Positions 16,088 through 23,074 of a DNA stretch of 32,783 nt are shown here, one piece after another (within the stretch, counting starts at the first letter, position 1; each line of letters opens with the position of its first letter). The stretch is from NCBI GenBank assembly GCA_945862935.1, contig CAMBBO010000005.1, positions 1 to 32,783 on the forward strand. The letters are read 5' to 3'. The notes below the pieces were generated by a model, which was not told where the DNA came from, made no database searches, and saw only the letters and a list, made by a program, of their open reading frames with translations. This DNA is from Pseudorhodoplanes sinuspersici. GTDB taxonomy: Bacteria > Pseudomonadota > Alphaproteobacteria > Rhizobiales > Xanthobacteraceae. The position numbers and the translations under genes were made by a program.

Positions 16088-16822
16088 ATGTCCCATTTTC
16101 TCCACACACAGACCGAACTCGAAGCCGCGCTGGCGCAACTGATCCTTGCGGACCCGAGGCTCAGGCCAATTGCCGAAAAGGCCGGCGCATTCAACCTGCG
16201 CCGCCGCGAAGGCGGCTTCGCGGGATTGTGCGCCATCGTGTGCGGGCAGCAGCTTTCCACGGCGAGCGCCGCTGCGATCCGCGACCGGCTGTTCGCCGCA
16301 TTCGAGCCGTTCCATCACGACGCCGTGCGGCTCGCCCGCGCCGACAAGCTCAAGCGCCTCGGTTTGTCCGCCGCCAAGATCAAATCCATTAAGGCCATTG
16401 CGACCGCGATCAGCAAAAGCCACATCGATTTGCACGCCATCGCCAACATGCCTGCCGATGAAGCGCATGAAGCTCTTGTGAAGCTGCACGGCATCGGTCC
16501 GTGGACCGCTGACATTTATCTGCTGTTCTGCATCGGTCACGCCGACGCCTTCCCCGCAGGCGACCTTGCCGTGCAGGAAGCGGCCCGCATCGGATTGAAC
16601 TTACGCAAACGCCCAGACGCAAAGGCGCTCAACAAGATCGCGGAAGCGTGGCGGCCGTGGCGCGGCGTGGCGGCGCATCTCATGTGGGCCTATTATCATG
16701 TAGTGAAGCGGCGCGACGGCGCGCCCGTCTCGACCGCGACGAAAAAGACCTGGCCGCAGATCAAGAAAAAGAAAACAAAAGCAAAAGCTAAAAAGACGAA
16801 AGGAAAAGCGAATGGCCGTTGA
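16088..16822 (+). CDS. alkA: DNA-3-methyladenine glycosylase II (AlkA-type HhH-GPD)
   Basis: With this start the protein has 244 residues. It is a helix-hairpin-helix GPD base-excision glycosylase that removes alkylated purines. The hairpin is LVKLHGIGPWTADIYLLF and the catalytic aspartate is D159 in FPAGDLAVQEA. An earlier segment, FAGLCAIVCGQQLSTASAAA, is typical of the AlkA branch. The protein lacks the N-terminal TATA-like domain of E. coli AlkA and ends in a lysine/alanine-rich tail of about 25 residues that may add non-specific DNA binding. Another in-frame ATG at 16034 is possible, but it would overlap the divergent gluQ start. The 3' end overlaps the next gene by 11 bases. Confidence 0.92.
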   Translation: MSHFLHTQTELEAALAQLILADPRLRPIAEKAGAFNLRRREGGFAGLCAIVCGQQLSTASAAAIRDRLFAAFEPFHHDAVRLARADKLKRLGLSAAKIKSIKAIATAISKSHIDLHAIANMPADEAHEALVKLHGIGPWTADIYLLFCIGHADAFPAGDLAVQEAARIGLNLRKRPDAKALNKIAEAWRPWRGVAAHLMWAYYHVVKRRDGAPVSTATKKTWPQIKKKKTKAKAKKTKGKANGR

Positions 16823-17483
16823 ACTCGATGGTCCGCGGCTCGAACCGCGCGGCGGCCAGACGAAACGCCTTGTCGTTTTTCTTCACGGCTATGGCGCCGA
16901 CGGCAACGACCTGATCGAACTCGGCAAGGTGTGGCAACAGCTTTTGCCGGATACGGCCTTCGTGTCGCCGCACGCGCCCGAGCCCTGCGCGCAGGCGCCG
17001 GTCGGGCGGCAATGGTTCGGCCTGACGTTCCGCGATCCGAACGAACGCTGGGTGGGCGTCAATCAGGCAGCGCCCGTCCTCGATTCGTTTCTGGACAAGG
17101 AACTGGCTCGCCGCAACCTGCCCGCCTCCGCGCTGGCGTTGGTCGGCTTCAGCCAGGGCACGATGATGGCTCTGCATGTGGGATTGCGCCGCGCTTCGCC
17201 GCTCGCCGGGATCGTTGGCTATTCCGGCATGCTCGCGCTCGACGAAAAGGCGACCCCCGAATCGCTCACGAGCGAAATCCGCTCGCGTCCGCCCGTTCTG
17301 CTGGTCCATGGCGATCAGGACGAACTGATCCCGGTTCAGGCCCTGTTCCATGCAAGCCAGACCTTGGCGGCGCTCGACATCCCTTGTGAATTCCATATTT
17401 CGCATGGAATCGGCCACGGCATCGATCAGGAGGGCTTGCGCCATGGCGGCGAATTCCTCGCGCGCCGGTTCGGGTTGCGCTGA
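16812..17483 (+). CDS. Phospholipase/carboxylesterase family alpha/beta hydrolase
   Basis: A 223-residue alpha/beta hydrolase of the carboxylesterase/acyl-protein thioesterase-like family. The catalytic triad is visible: S114 in VGFSQGTMM, D170 in HGDQDELIP and H202 in GIGHGID, with the oxyanion-hole segment FLHGYGADGND near residues 23-33. It has no signal peptide, so it should be cytoplasmic. The natural ester substrate cannot be read from the sequence. The ATG follows AGGA with a 7-base spacer and overlaps the alkA 3' end by 11 bases in another frame, so the two genes are probably co-translated. A repair glycosylase and an esterase share no obvious pathway. Confidence 0.93.
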   Translation: MAVELDGPRLEPRGGQTKRLVVFLHGYGADGNDLIELGKVWQQLLPDTAFVSPHAPEPCAQAPVGRQWFGLTFRDPNERWVGVNQAAPVLDSFLDKELARRNLPASALALVGFSQGTMMALHVGLRRASPLAGIVGYSGMLALDEKATPESLTSEIRSRPPVLLVHGDQDELIPVQALFHASQTLAALDIPCEFHISHGIGHGIDQEGLRHGGEFLARRFGLR

Positions 17484-17520
17484 CCGGCACGACGGGCCGT
17501 GGGCAACGGCTTGCGCTACC

Positions 17521-17549
17521 TTCACAATCCCGTCACGCTCCCGTATAAA
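17521..17549 (+). promoter_or_regulatory. Sigma70-like promoter for the HNH-HAD pair
   Basis: TTCACA (17521-17526) and TATAAA (17544-17549) are separated by 17 bases, a near-consensus promoter. Transcription would start around 17556. That is downstream of the in-frame ATG at 17552 and therefore favours the TTG at 17597 as the true HNH start. Confidence 0.6.
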
Positions 17550-17596
17550 TTATGGCGCTGCATGGCTTGCAGCGTAGGGATCACGACGAGGAGCCC

Positions 17597-18154
17597 TTGA
17601 ACGTACACGTGTCGCCAAGCGGATTTCCGGCTCTGGTGCTGAACGCGGATTTCCGGCCGCTGAGTTATTATCCGCTGTCGCTCTGGTCATGGCAGGACGC
17701 CATCAAGGCCGTGTTCCTCGAGCGCGTGAACATCGTCGCCAATTACGACCACGCGGTTCATTCGCCAAGCTTCGAAATGAAGCTTCCGAGCGTCGTCTCG
17801 CTCAAGACATTCGTTAAACCTTCGACGCATCCGGCCTTCACGCGCTTTAACGTCTTCCTGCGCGACAGATTTTCTTGCCAGTATTGCGGCGCGGACGACG
17901 ACCTGACATTCGACCACATCATTCCGCGCTCGCGCGGCGGACTCACCACGTGGGGCAACGTGGTCGCCGCCTGCTCTCCCTGCAATCTGCGGAAGGGCAG
18001 CCTGACACCGAACGAAGCGAAAATGTTTCCTTCGCAGATGCCGTTCCAGCCGAGCGTGCAACACCTGCACCGCAACGGCCGGCTGTTCCCGCCGAACTAC
18101 CTGCACGATTCGTGGCTCGATTATCTTTATTGGGACACCGAGCTCGATCCTTGA
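17597..18154 (+). CDS. HNH endonuclease family protein
   Basis: A 185-residue HNH protein of a type common in alphaproteobacteria. The start is TTG, giving NVHVSPSGFPALVLNADFRP, with GAGGAG at 17588-17593 just upstream. An ATG at 17552 is in frame but lies at or before the expected transcript start. The HNH module has two zinc-binding pairs, C94-x2-C97 and C126-x2-C129, around the catalytic DH at 106-107 (TFDHIIPRSRGG), and ends CSPCNLRKGS. The N-terminal half (PLSYYPLSLWSWQDAIKAVF) is a conserved segment of unknown role. It is not in a restriction or phage context. The biological substrate is unknown. Confidence 0.92.
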   Translation: MNVHVSPSGFPALVLNADFRPLSYYPLSLWSWQDAIKAVFLERVNIVANYDHAVHSPSFEMKLPSVVSLKTFVKPSTHPAFTRFNVFLRDRFSCQYCGADDDLTFDHIIPRSRGGLTTWGNVVAACSPCNLRKGSLTPNEAKMFPSQMPFQPSVQHLHRNGRLFPPNYLHDSWLDYLYWDTELDP

Positions 18155-18158
18155 GCGC

Positions 18159-18818
18159 GTGACGCCGCACCTCATCATTTTCGATTGCGACGGCGTGCTG
18201 GTGGATTCCGAATCCATCGCATGCAGGGTCGACGCGGAATGCCTGACCGAATTCGGATTCCCGATAACGGCGCAGGACATCATGCAGCGTTATGTCGGAC
18301 GCAGCGCCTCGTTCATGTTCAAGGACATCGAGACGCGATTTGAGCGCCGCCTTCCCGGCAATGTCCCCACCGCCTTGCGAACGCGGCTCGCGGTCGCATT
18401 CGAAACCGAATTGAAGGCGATTGAAGGAATAGACGCCGTTCTGGCCAGGCTCACCGTGCCTGCCTGTGTCGCCTCGAGCAGCGAGCCTGCGCGGATTGAA
18501 AATTCGCTGCGGATAACCGGGCTACTGCATTATTTTCGCCCGCGCATTTTCAGTGCCACCGAAGTCGCCAGAGGGAAACCAGCGCCCGACTTGTTCCTGT
18601 TCGCGGCAAAGCAAATGCACATTGCGCCGGAAGATTGCATCGTCATCGAGGATAGCCTCGCGGGCGTCGAGGCTGCGTGCGCGGCAGGAATGCGCTCCAT
18701 CGGATTTACCGGAGGTAGCCATTGCAGCGCGGGCCACGCAGAACTCTTGCGCGCGGCGGGAGCCGCGACCGTAATTGCCCAAATGACCAATCTCGTGGGC
18801 GCGATCGAAGCTGCGTGA
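18159..18818 (+). CDS. HAD superfamily phosphatase (beta-phosphoglucomutase-like)
   Basis: A 219-residue HAD hydrolase with a helical cap. Motif I is FDCDGVLVDSE at residues 8-18, with both aspartates present; motif II is the serine of VASSSEP; motif III is GKPAPDLFL; motif IV is CIVIEDSLAGVEAA. The cap and the DSE sequence place it with the phosphoglycolate phosphatase/beta-phosphoglucomutase-like group acting on small phosphorylated metabolites. The exact substrate is not readable. The start codon is GTG, four bases after the HNH stop, so translation is probably coupled. No strong independent ribosome binding site is seen. Confidence 0.92.
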   Translation: MTPHLIIFDCDGVLVDSESIACRVDAECLTEFGFPITAQDIMQRYVGRSASFMFKDIETRFERRLPGNVPTALRTRLAVAFETELKAIEGIDAVLARLTVPACVASSSEPARIENSLRITGLLHYFRPRIFSATEVARGKPAPDLFLFAAKQMHIAPEDCIVIEDSLAGVEAACAAGMRSIGFTGGSHCSAGHAELLRAAGAATVIAQMTNLVGAIEAA

Positions 18819-18824
18819 TCCCAA

Positions 18825-18844
18825 ACGCCCGCCACAGCGGGCGT
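18825..18844. terminator. GC-rich hairpin between convergent genes
   Basis: ACGCCCGC and GCGGGCGT form an 8-bp perfect stem with a CACA loop, six bases after the HAD stop and touching the cytochrome b561 stop. Neither strand has a long T-run (minus strand TTTGGG), so it may be a weak or factor-assisted bidirectional terminator. Confidence 0.5.
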
Positions 18845-19395
18845 CAACGCACCCAGCGATCCGGCAGCATCCGCTGCAACACGCCATCCTTCTGCACGAC
18901 GAAATGCCACAGCCCCGCGGCCACATGCAGGCCGACCAGAATCAGCATCGCATAATTGGCAAGCAAGCCATGCACATCGCCGGTCCAGCCCCAGCCGGGA
19001 GCCCGTGTGCCGATCAGCTTGGGAAACTCAATTCCGAACATGATAACGGGAAATCCGCGCCAGGATGCGTTGATCCAGCCGAGAAGCGGTACGACAAGGA
19101 TCAGCAGGTAGAGAAGCCAATGAACGACGCGCGCGATCGTCGCCTGCCAGACCGGAGTGTCCTTCGGCGCTTCGACCTCACCTTGCCGCAAGCGCCAGAT
19201 CCAGCGGACAGCCGCGACCAGCAGGATGACCATTCCGATCGAGAAATGCGTATTGATCAAAATCTCCGGCTGGGTGTTGCGGCCGATATGCGGCATCGTC
19301 CATCCCAAAATGAACTGGACGATCAGCAGAGCGACGACCGTCCAATGCAGAATCTTGGCCGTCGGCGTGTAGCCTTGCGCTGATTGCGAAGTCAT
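18844..19395 (-). CDS. Cytochrome b561 family membrane protein
   Basis: A 183-residue four-helix di-haem cytochrome b of the bacterial b561 (CybB) family. Haem-ligand histidines fall in ILHWTVVALLIVQF (helix 1), the NTHFSIGMVILLVA segment (helix 2), RVVHWLLYLLILVVPLLGW (helix 3) and LVGLHVAAGLWHFVVQKDG (helix 4). The family moves electrons between ubiquinol and acceptors such as superoxide in E. coli CybB. The frame is open upstream to 19449, but the ATG at 19395 has GGAG eight bases before it. It starts 28 bp after the dsbB stop on the same strand, so the pair forms a small membrane redox operon. Confidence 0.94.
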   Translation of the reverse strand: MTSQSAQGYTPTAKILHWTVVALLIVQFILGWTMPHIGRNTQPEILINTHFSIGMVILLVAAVRWIWRLRQGEVEAPKDTPVWQATIARVVHWLLYLLILVVPLLGWINASWRGFPVIMFGIEFPKLIGTRAPGWGWTGDVHGLLANYAMLILVGLHVAAGLWHFVVQKDGVLQRMLPDRWVR

Positions 19396-19423
19396 TGATG
19401 TCTCCCTGACACCGAACACCGCG

Positions 19424-19945
19424 TTATTCCGCAGAAAGGTTCGCCGCACGATAGCTGTTGAAAGCGCCTTTCGCTGCGAGGATAACGATCGCAGCGGAGA
19501 TCAACACGTTGTAGCCCGCAAGCGAGAGGCCGAGGAAGCGCCATGCCGCTTCGTCGCAGCGGACCACGCGCACCGAATTCAATTGCTGCAAAAGACCGCC
19601 CGTCGAACCGAGGCTATTGAGCGGGCCGGAGCATTCGGCCGGACCGGCCCAAAACTGCCATTCGATACCGGAATGGTACGCAGCCAGCACGATATTCATC
19701 CCCATCGCGATGGCGATCACGCCGAAGGCAAGTGCCAGCACCTTGCGCGATCCGCCGTGGCCTGCGCCAAGCGCGATCATCAAAGCGAGCGGGACGGATA
19801 CATAATAGGCGATGCGCTGGTCGAGACAGAGCGGACAGGGCCGGTATCCGAATCCGTACTGAAATACGAATGCGCCGAGGATTGTCGCTGCGCCAATCAG
19901 TGCGATCAGCAAGGCCGGGAGCCGGATTGCGTCGTTATCGCTCAT
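19424..19945 (-). CDS. dsbB: Disulfide bond formation protein B
   Basis: A 173-residue four-helix membrane protein that reoxidises DsbA and passes electrons to quinone. The first redox pair is C37-P-L-C40 in YRPCPLCLDQRIAYY. The second, C105 and C130, lies in the periplasmic loop (AGPAECSGPLNS and VRVVRCDEAAW). The spacing fits the family. The ATG at 19945 follows GAGGA nine bases upstream; an ATG 48 bases earlier is possible but gives an atypical N-terminus. It heads a pair with the cytochrome b561 gene. Secreted proteins with several cysteines elsewhere in the window (for example 24460-24999) could be downstream beneficiaries. Confidence 0.95.
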   Translation of the reverse strand: MSDNDAIRLPALLIALIGAATILGAFVFQYGFGYRPCPLCLDQRIAYYVSVPLALMIALGAGHGGSRKVLALAFGVIAIAMGMNIVLAAYHSGIEWQFWAGPAECSGPLNSLGSTGGLLQQLNSVRVVRCDEAAWRFLGLSLAGYNVLISAAIVILAAKGAFNSYRAANLSAE

Positions 19946-20015
19946 GAGATTCTGGTCCTCTCCCGCGCCACCCGAAGCCGACATAGCTTCCACACACTGC
20001 GTTGTCGATACGGCG

Positions 20016-20043
20016 TTGACCCGTCATCTTTCGCCGGTATGAT
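20016..20043 (+). promoter_or_regulatory. Strong sigma70-like promoter for tRNA-Leu
   Basis: TTGACC (20016-20021) and TATGAT (20038-20043) are separated by 16 bases. The expected start near 20050 is about five bases ahead of the mature tRNA 5' end. Confidence 0.65.
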
Positions 20044-20054
20044 CCGGCTCCGTT

Positions 20055-20139
20055 GCCCCTGTGGTGGAATTGGTAGACGCGCCTGACTCAAAATCAGGTA
20101 CCGCAAGGTGTGCTGGTTCGAGTCCGGCCAGGGGCACCA
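20055..20139 (+). tRNA. tRNA-Leu (anticodon CAA)
   Basis: An 85-base class II tRNA. The acceptor stem pairs GCCCCTG with CAGGGGC, followed by discriminator A and an encoded CCA at 20137-20139. The anticodon stem CCTGA/TCAGG encloses loop CTCAAAA, giving anticodon CAA at 20089-20091, which reads UUG. A long variable arm, as in leucine tRNAs, precedes the GGTTCGAGTCC T-arm. UUG should be a rare codon in a GC-rich genome, and TTG serves as a start codon twice in this window. Confidence 0.96.
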
Positions 20140-20222
20140 ATTTCCTCAATATTTACGCTGCGGCCGCTGGCTGCGAAATTTCGCCACCCATGCGGCGAAA
20201 AGCGGGTCCCGTGCGTTACAAG

Positions 20223-22862
20223 ATGCTGCAACGGCCATTGAGGCGCGAAATCGTGTTGAAATTATCGTCCAGCCGCATTTTTTGGCCATGCGCGATGGCG
20301 TTAGCGCTTGTCGTTGCGCTCAATGGCGGCGCGTGGGCCGCGGAGGGCAAGTCCGGCCCGTCGGAAGTCGTTTTCATCTTCCAGATGATGCTGCTGATCT
20401 TCGTCGGACGCATGCTCGGCGAAGCGTTTCAGCGCATGGGCCAGCCCGCGGTCACCGGCCAGCTCGTCGCCGGCATCCTGCTCGGGCCAACCGTCCTTGG
20501 CGCCCTGTGGCCGGACGTGCAGCACTGGCTTTTCCCGCCCGGCCAGAAAGAGCAGAAGGCGATGCTCGATGCCGTCTCGCAGGTCGGCATCCTGATGCTG
20601 CTGCTTCTCACCGGCATGGAAACGGATTTGCGTCTCGTGCGACGCGCCGGGCGCGCCGCGGTCAGCGTTTCGCTCTCGGGCATTGTCGTGCCATTCGCCT
20701 GCGGATTCGCTCTCGGAGAATTCTTGCCGGATTCGATGATTCCCAATCCGCAATTGCGGATCGTGACATCGCTGTTCCTCGGCACCGCCCTGTCGATTGC
20801 CTCGATCAAGATCGTCGCAATGGTCGTGCGCGAAATGAACTACATGCGGCGCAATCTCGGCCAGATCATCGTCTCGTCCGCGATCATCGACGACTCGGTC
20901 GGCTGGATCATCATTTCCATCATCTTCAGCCTCGCGCAGCACGGCACGATTGATTTCTGGTCGATCGCGCAAGGCGTCGTCGGCACGCTCCTGTTCCTGA
21001 TCATCAGCCTCACGATCGGGCGGCGGCTGGTGTTTTCGATCATGCGCTGGACCAACGATAATTTCGTCAGCGACGTTCCGGTCGTCAGCGCAGTTCTCCT
21101 CATCATGATGACGATGGCGCTGATCACGCATTTCATCGGCGTGCATACCGTGCTCGGTGCCTTCGTCGCAGGCGTTCTGGTCGGCGAATCCCCAATCCTC
21201 ACGCGCCATATCGACGAGCAACTGCGCGGAATGATCACAGCCTTTTTCGCGCCTGTCTTTTTCGGCGCGGCGGGCCTTGGCACCGATCTGACGATCCTCA
21301 GCGACTGGCATCTTGCGCTGCTGACGGCGGGCCTCGTGCTGATTGCAAGCGTCGGCAAATTCGGCGGCGCGTTTGTCGGTGGCGAACTCGGCGGCCTCAA
21401 TAAGCGTGAATCGTTCGCGCTCGCGCTCGGCATGAATGCCCGCGGCTCGACCGAGGTCATCATCGCGACCATCGGCCTGTCGCTCGGCGCACTCAGCCAG
21501 AACCTGTTCTCGATGATCGTTGCGATGGCGGTCATTACGACCATGGCAATGCCGCCCACCTTGCGATGGGCGCTGCGGCGCGTTCCGCTACGCAAGGAAG
21601 AAGAAGAGCGGCTCGAACGCGAGGCGTATGCCGAACGGGGATTCGTCACCAACCTCGAGCGGCTTCTTCTGGCCGTGGATGACAGCGCCAACGGACAGTT
21701 CGCATCGCGCATCGCGGGTCTTCTCGCCGGTCCTGTCGGCATGCCGACCACGATTCTGCACATCGATCACAAGATCGCTGTGCAGAAAAAGACCGATGCT
21801 GCCGAGAGCAAAGCCGACAAGACTCACGACGACGATAACAAATCCGGCGACACTTCCGCCTCGGAGGCTGACGACGACACGGCAAAAACGGGCAAGAAAA
21901 AGAATACGAAATTGGCAAGCTCCAAGGCTGCCAAAGCCAAGGACGTCAAAATCAAGGATACGAAGCTAGCAAACCTGAAGGACGATGGCGAAGCGCCGGA
22001 GGACGGCGCGCCGGCGAACAAGGAGGCTGCCGAAAAGGCCGCGCAAAAAGACGCTGCCGACAAGGATGCTGCGAACAAGGCGATGGACGCCGCGAAGGAA
22101 AAAACCAAGGCAGCCGAGGCCGCCATCAAGCCGACGGCGGAAAAAACCAAGCCTTTCGAAGACGACGGCTCAACCGCGGTAGACGTCACCATCACCATCG
22201 CAGATCGGGTGCCGCGCGAAGCGATCGAAGCCGAAGCGAAGAAGGGCTACGACCTGCTGCTGGTCGGCCATGACAAACCGACATCCGTATCCGGCGTATT
22301 CAGCCGCGCCCTTTCGAGCATTGCGGCCGGCTTTGAAGGCCCGGTTGCCGTCGCGATCGCGCGCGGGCGCCACGAAAAGCGGCCGCTGCACAGCAAATTC
22401 AAGATTCTTGTTCCGATCACCGGCACCGGCGTCGCACGCCGCGGCGCGGAGGTCGGCCTTTCGATTGCGCGTGCGGGCCGCGCGCAGATCACAGCTTTGT
22501 TCGTGCGAAGCGGCGCGGACCCGAAGGGCCGCAGGCGCAGAATCCGCCAGGCGCTGGCGACGCGGCGCTCCGAACGCGCCATCCTGAAAGACATCGCCTC
22601 GATGGGCGATAATTTCGACACGCCGATCAAGATCGCGACCCGCACCAACGATGCGCCGGACGCAGCCATTTTGCGCGAGGCGCGGCGCGGCGGTTACGAT
22701 CTTATCGTTATGGGTGTCAGCCGGCGTCCGGGTGAGCGCCTGTTCTTTGGTAATGTCGCGCAATCGCTGCTGGAGAACGAGGAATTTTCCATTCTCTTCG
22801 TCGCCAGCGAATCCTATTCTGCCGAATCCAGACCAACCGAGAAGGAAGAAGTCGCCCGATGA
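20223..22862 (+). CDS. CPA2 cation:proton antiporter with C-terminal universal-stress-like domains
   Basis: An 879-residue protein with this start. A signal-like segment (IFWPCAMALALVVALNGGAW) precedes a Kef/NhaA-type antiporter core of 10-12 helices. The core shows GQLVAGILLGPTVLG, SQVGILMLLLLTGMETDL, the ion-binding aspartate pair in SSAIIDDSVGWII, and GMNARGSTEVIIATIGLSLG. The cytoplasmic tail starts a universal-stress-like fold (FVTNLERLLLAVDDSANG, about residue 475). This is interrupted by about 125 residues rich in Lys, Asp, Ala and Glu (roughly 525-650), then resumes with YDLLLVGHDKPTS. A second such domain follows (KFKILVPITGTG to GYDLIVMGVSRRPGERLFFG). The start is uncertain: GTG at 20253 with GAGG nine bases before it is a good alternative, and upstream frame belongs to the tRNA. 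The ion transported is unknown. Confidence 0.9.
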   Translation: MLQRPLRREIVLKLSSSRIFWPCAMALALVVALNGGAWAAEGKSGPSEVVFIFQMMLLIFVGRMLGEAFQRMGQPAVTGQLVAGILLGPTVLGALWPDVQHWLFPPGQKEQKAMLDAVSQVGILMLLLLTGMETDLRLVRRAGRAAVSVSLSGIVVPFACGFALGEFLPDSMIPNPQLRIVTSLFLGTALSIASIKIVAMVVREMNYMRRNLGQIIVSSAIIDDSVGWIIISIIFSLAQHGTIDFWSIAQGVVGTLLFLIISLTIGRRLVFSIMRWTNDNFVSDVPVVSAVLLIMMTMALITHFIGVHTVLGAFVAGVLVGESPILTRHIDEQLRGMITAFFAPVFFGAAGLGTDLTILSDWHLALLTAGLVLIASVGKFGGAFVGGELGGLNKRESFALALGMNARGSTEVIIATIGLSLGALSQNLFSMIVAMAVITTMAMPPTLRWALRRVPLRKEEEERLEREAYAERGFVTNLERLLLAVDDSANGQFASRIAGLLAGPVGMPTTILHIDHKIAVQKKTDAAESKADKTHDDDNKSGDTSASEADDDTAKTGKKKNTKLASSKAAKAKDVKIKDTKLANLKDDGEAPEDGAPANKEAAEKAAQKDAADKDAANKAMDAAKEKTKAAEAAIKPTAEKTKPFEDDGSTAVDVTITIADRVPREAIEAEAKKGYDLLLVGHDKPTSVSGVFSRALSSIAAGFEGPVAVAIARGRHEKRPLHSKFKILVPITGTGVARRGAEVGLSIARAGRAQITALFVRSGADPKGRRRRIRQALATRRSERAILKDIASMGDNFDTPIKIATRTNDAPDAAILREARRGGYDLIVMGVSRRPGERLFFGNVAQSLLENEEFSILFVASESYSAESRPTEKEEVAR

Positions 22863-23065
22863 ACGAGGACAAATTCAATGTCGGCATCCGCAAATTCCTG
22901 AAGGAGGTCGGCGTAACCTCCCAGCGCGAGATCGAGAAAGCCGTTCGCATCGCACTGGAAAACGGCACGCTCAAGGGCAACGAAAAGCTTTCGGTGAAAG
23001 CAGTCGTGACGCTGGACGCGGTTAAACTCAATCACACAGTTGACGGCGACATCGAACTGGGTTGA
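22859..23065 (+). CDS. DUF6494 family small protein
   Basis: A 68-residue soluble protein beginning MNEDKFNVGIRKFLKEVGVT and continuing SQREIEKAVRIALENGTLKG. This matches a small conserved proteobacterial family that I recall as DUF6494; its function is unknown. The N-terminal half looks helical and the C-terminal half (VKAVVTLDAVKLNHTVDGDI) beta-stranded. The ATG overlaps the antiporter stop (ATGA), indicating translational coupling, so a regulatory or accessory link to the antiporter is possible. It is also known away from antiporters, so the link should not be over-read. Confidence 0.85.
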   Translation: MNEDKFNVGIRKFLKEVGVTSQREIEKAVRIALENGTLKGNEKLSVKAVVTLDAVKLNHTVDGDIELG

Positions 23066-23074
23066 GCGGCGCCG

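Noticed and set aside
20061-20222. Upstream extension of the antiporter reading frame through the tRNA gene.
   Set aside because: The frame begins inside tRNA-Leu and encodes no family sequence before the signal-like segment, so the start must be downstream.
20301-21311. A 336-codon open frame antisense to the antiporter.
   Set aside because: The Asp/Glu/Arg/His-rich product is the expected mirror of membrane-helix codons on the opposite strand, and no motif is present.
21790-22165. The Lys/Asp/Ala-rich stretch as a possible frameshift or assembly artefact.
   Set aside because: The frame remains open on both sides and resumes the stress-like domain with correct motifs, so it is treated as a genuine in-frame insertion.
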